From Chloroflexota bacterium (GTDB lineage Bacteria > Chloroflexota > Dehalococcoidia > JABGRK01), in assembly GCA_030665485.1 (NCBI GenBank), contig DAOUZV010000019.1, forward strand, positions 1-12,650: DNA of 12,650 nt, given 5' to 3'. Shown one piece after another: positions 12,521 through 12,650 of the stretch. The notes beneath the pieces were generated by a model. That model saw nothing but the letters and a program-made list of their open reading frames with translations, made no database searches and was not told the DNA's origin. The position numbers and the translations under genes were made by a program. The stretch's first letter is position 1. Each line of letters opens with the position of its first letter.

Positions 12521-12650
12521 ATACGTAATGTGCTGCAAAATATCTCCTTTGACCCAAGACATGCCGCATCTGAGACCAAAACCAGCAATCGAGTAAAAAC
12601 ATAAGGTCTGTTAAGTTTGAGGGTGGCTTGGGGGGGGGTACCGGACCTAA
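12521..12650. other. Right-end intergenic stretch with repeat fragment
   Basis: No gene or clear terminator is visible after the TrmO-like stop codon. The last 40 bases hold repeat fragment R13. Confidence 0.5.
12612..12640 (-). repeat. Repeat fragment R13 (right module with a G9 run)
   Basis: TAAGTTTGAGGGTGGCTTGG and the following G run match the right module; the run is nine G long, the longest in the window. The promoter core that should lie to its left is absent, as in R7. Confidence 0.65.

Noticed and set aside
1877..12640. Repeats as a CRISPR array
   Set aside because: Copies are hundreds to thousands of bases apart, with genes and not short spacers between them.

Overview
The window looks like chromosomal DNA of an anaerobic bacterium, most plausibly Chloroflexota (Dehalococcoidia-like). 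The evidence is a reductive-dehalogenase-like corrinoid/iron-sulfur protein, a bis-MGD molybdopterin oxidoreductase, a PaaK-type CoA ligase with a tautomerase, an RND/MMPL transporter, and a lipoprotein whose C-terminal part resembles pilin-like proteins I associate with that class. The taxonomic call is inference from gene content. No rRNA, tRNA, CRISPR array, transposase or origin was seen.

Layout, left to right. 1-1854 (-): molybdopterin oxidoreductase, running off the left edge. 2015-2158 (-): 47-aa cysteine-rich miniprotein. 2282-2569 (-): 95-aa membrane protein. 2754-3539 (+): NTF2-like lipoprotein with its own terminator. 3639-4331 (-): PD-(D/E)XK nuclease with four cysteines. 4463-5653 (-): RdhA-like protein without an export signal. 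5863-6390 (-): membrane protein with a C-terminal SHOCT domain. 6635-6820 (-): 4-oxalocrotonate-tautomerase-like protein. 6898-8211 (-): PaaK-like CoA ligase. 8301-11102 (-): MMPL transporter, translationally overlapped by a 52-aa ORF at 11089-11247. 11374-11853 (-): GNAT acetyltransferase. 12065-12520 (+): TrmO-like tRNA methyltransferase.

The most unusual feature is a family of about 13 dispersed repeat copies (roughly 30-60 bp), all in the same orientation, in nearly every intergenic gap. Read on the minus strand, the conserved core is a sigma70-type promoter: TTGCCA, a 16-bp spacer (15 in one copy), then an extended -10 TGG-TATAAT. A variable G-rich module (C-rich on the minus strand) lies upstream of the -35. 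Nine of the ten minus-strand transcription units have a copy 15-125 bp before their start codon; the tenth has a different promoter (TTGACA-N17-TATAAG). Neither plus-strand gene has a copy pointing at it. The spacer and flanks are conserved as well as the hexamers, which argues for copying of a promoter cassette and not for independent promoters. The copies decide several start codons and point to two small genes (47 aa and 52 aa). Two copies (3592-3640 and 6599-6627) abut a near-identical hairpin and have no gene downstream.

The genes do not form one obvious pathway. Most appear to be single-gene transcription units, each with its own repeat-borne promoter, apart from the 52-aa ORF/MMPL pair. 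The CoA ligase and tautomerase are adjacent and would suit aromatic-acid metabolism, but a repeat promoter lies between them.
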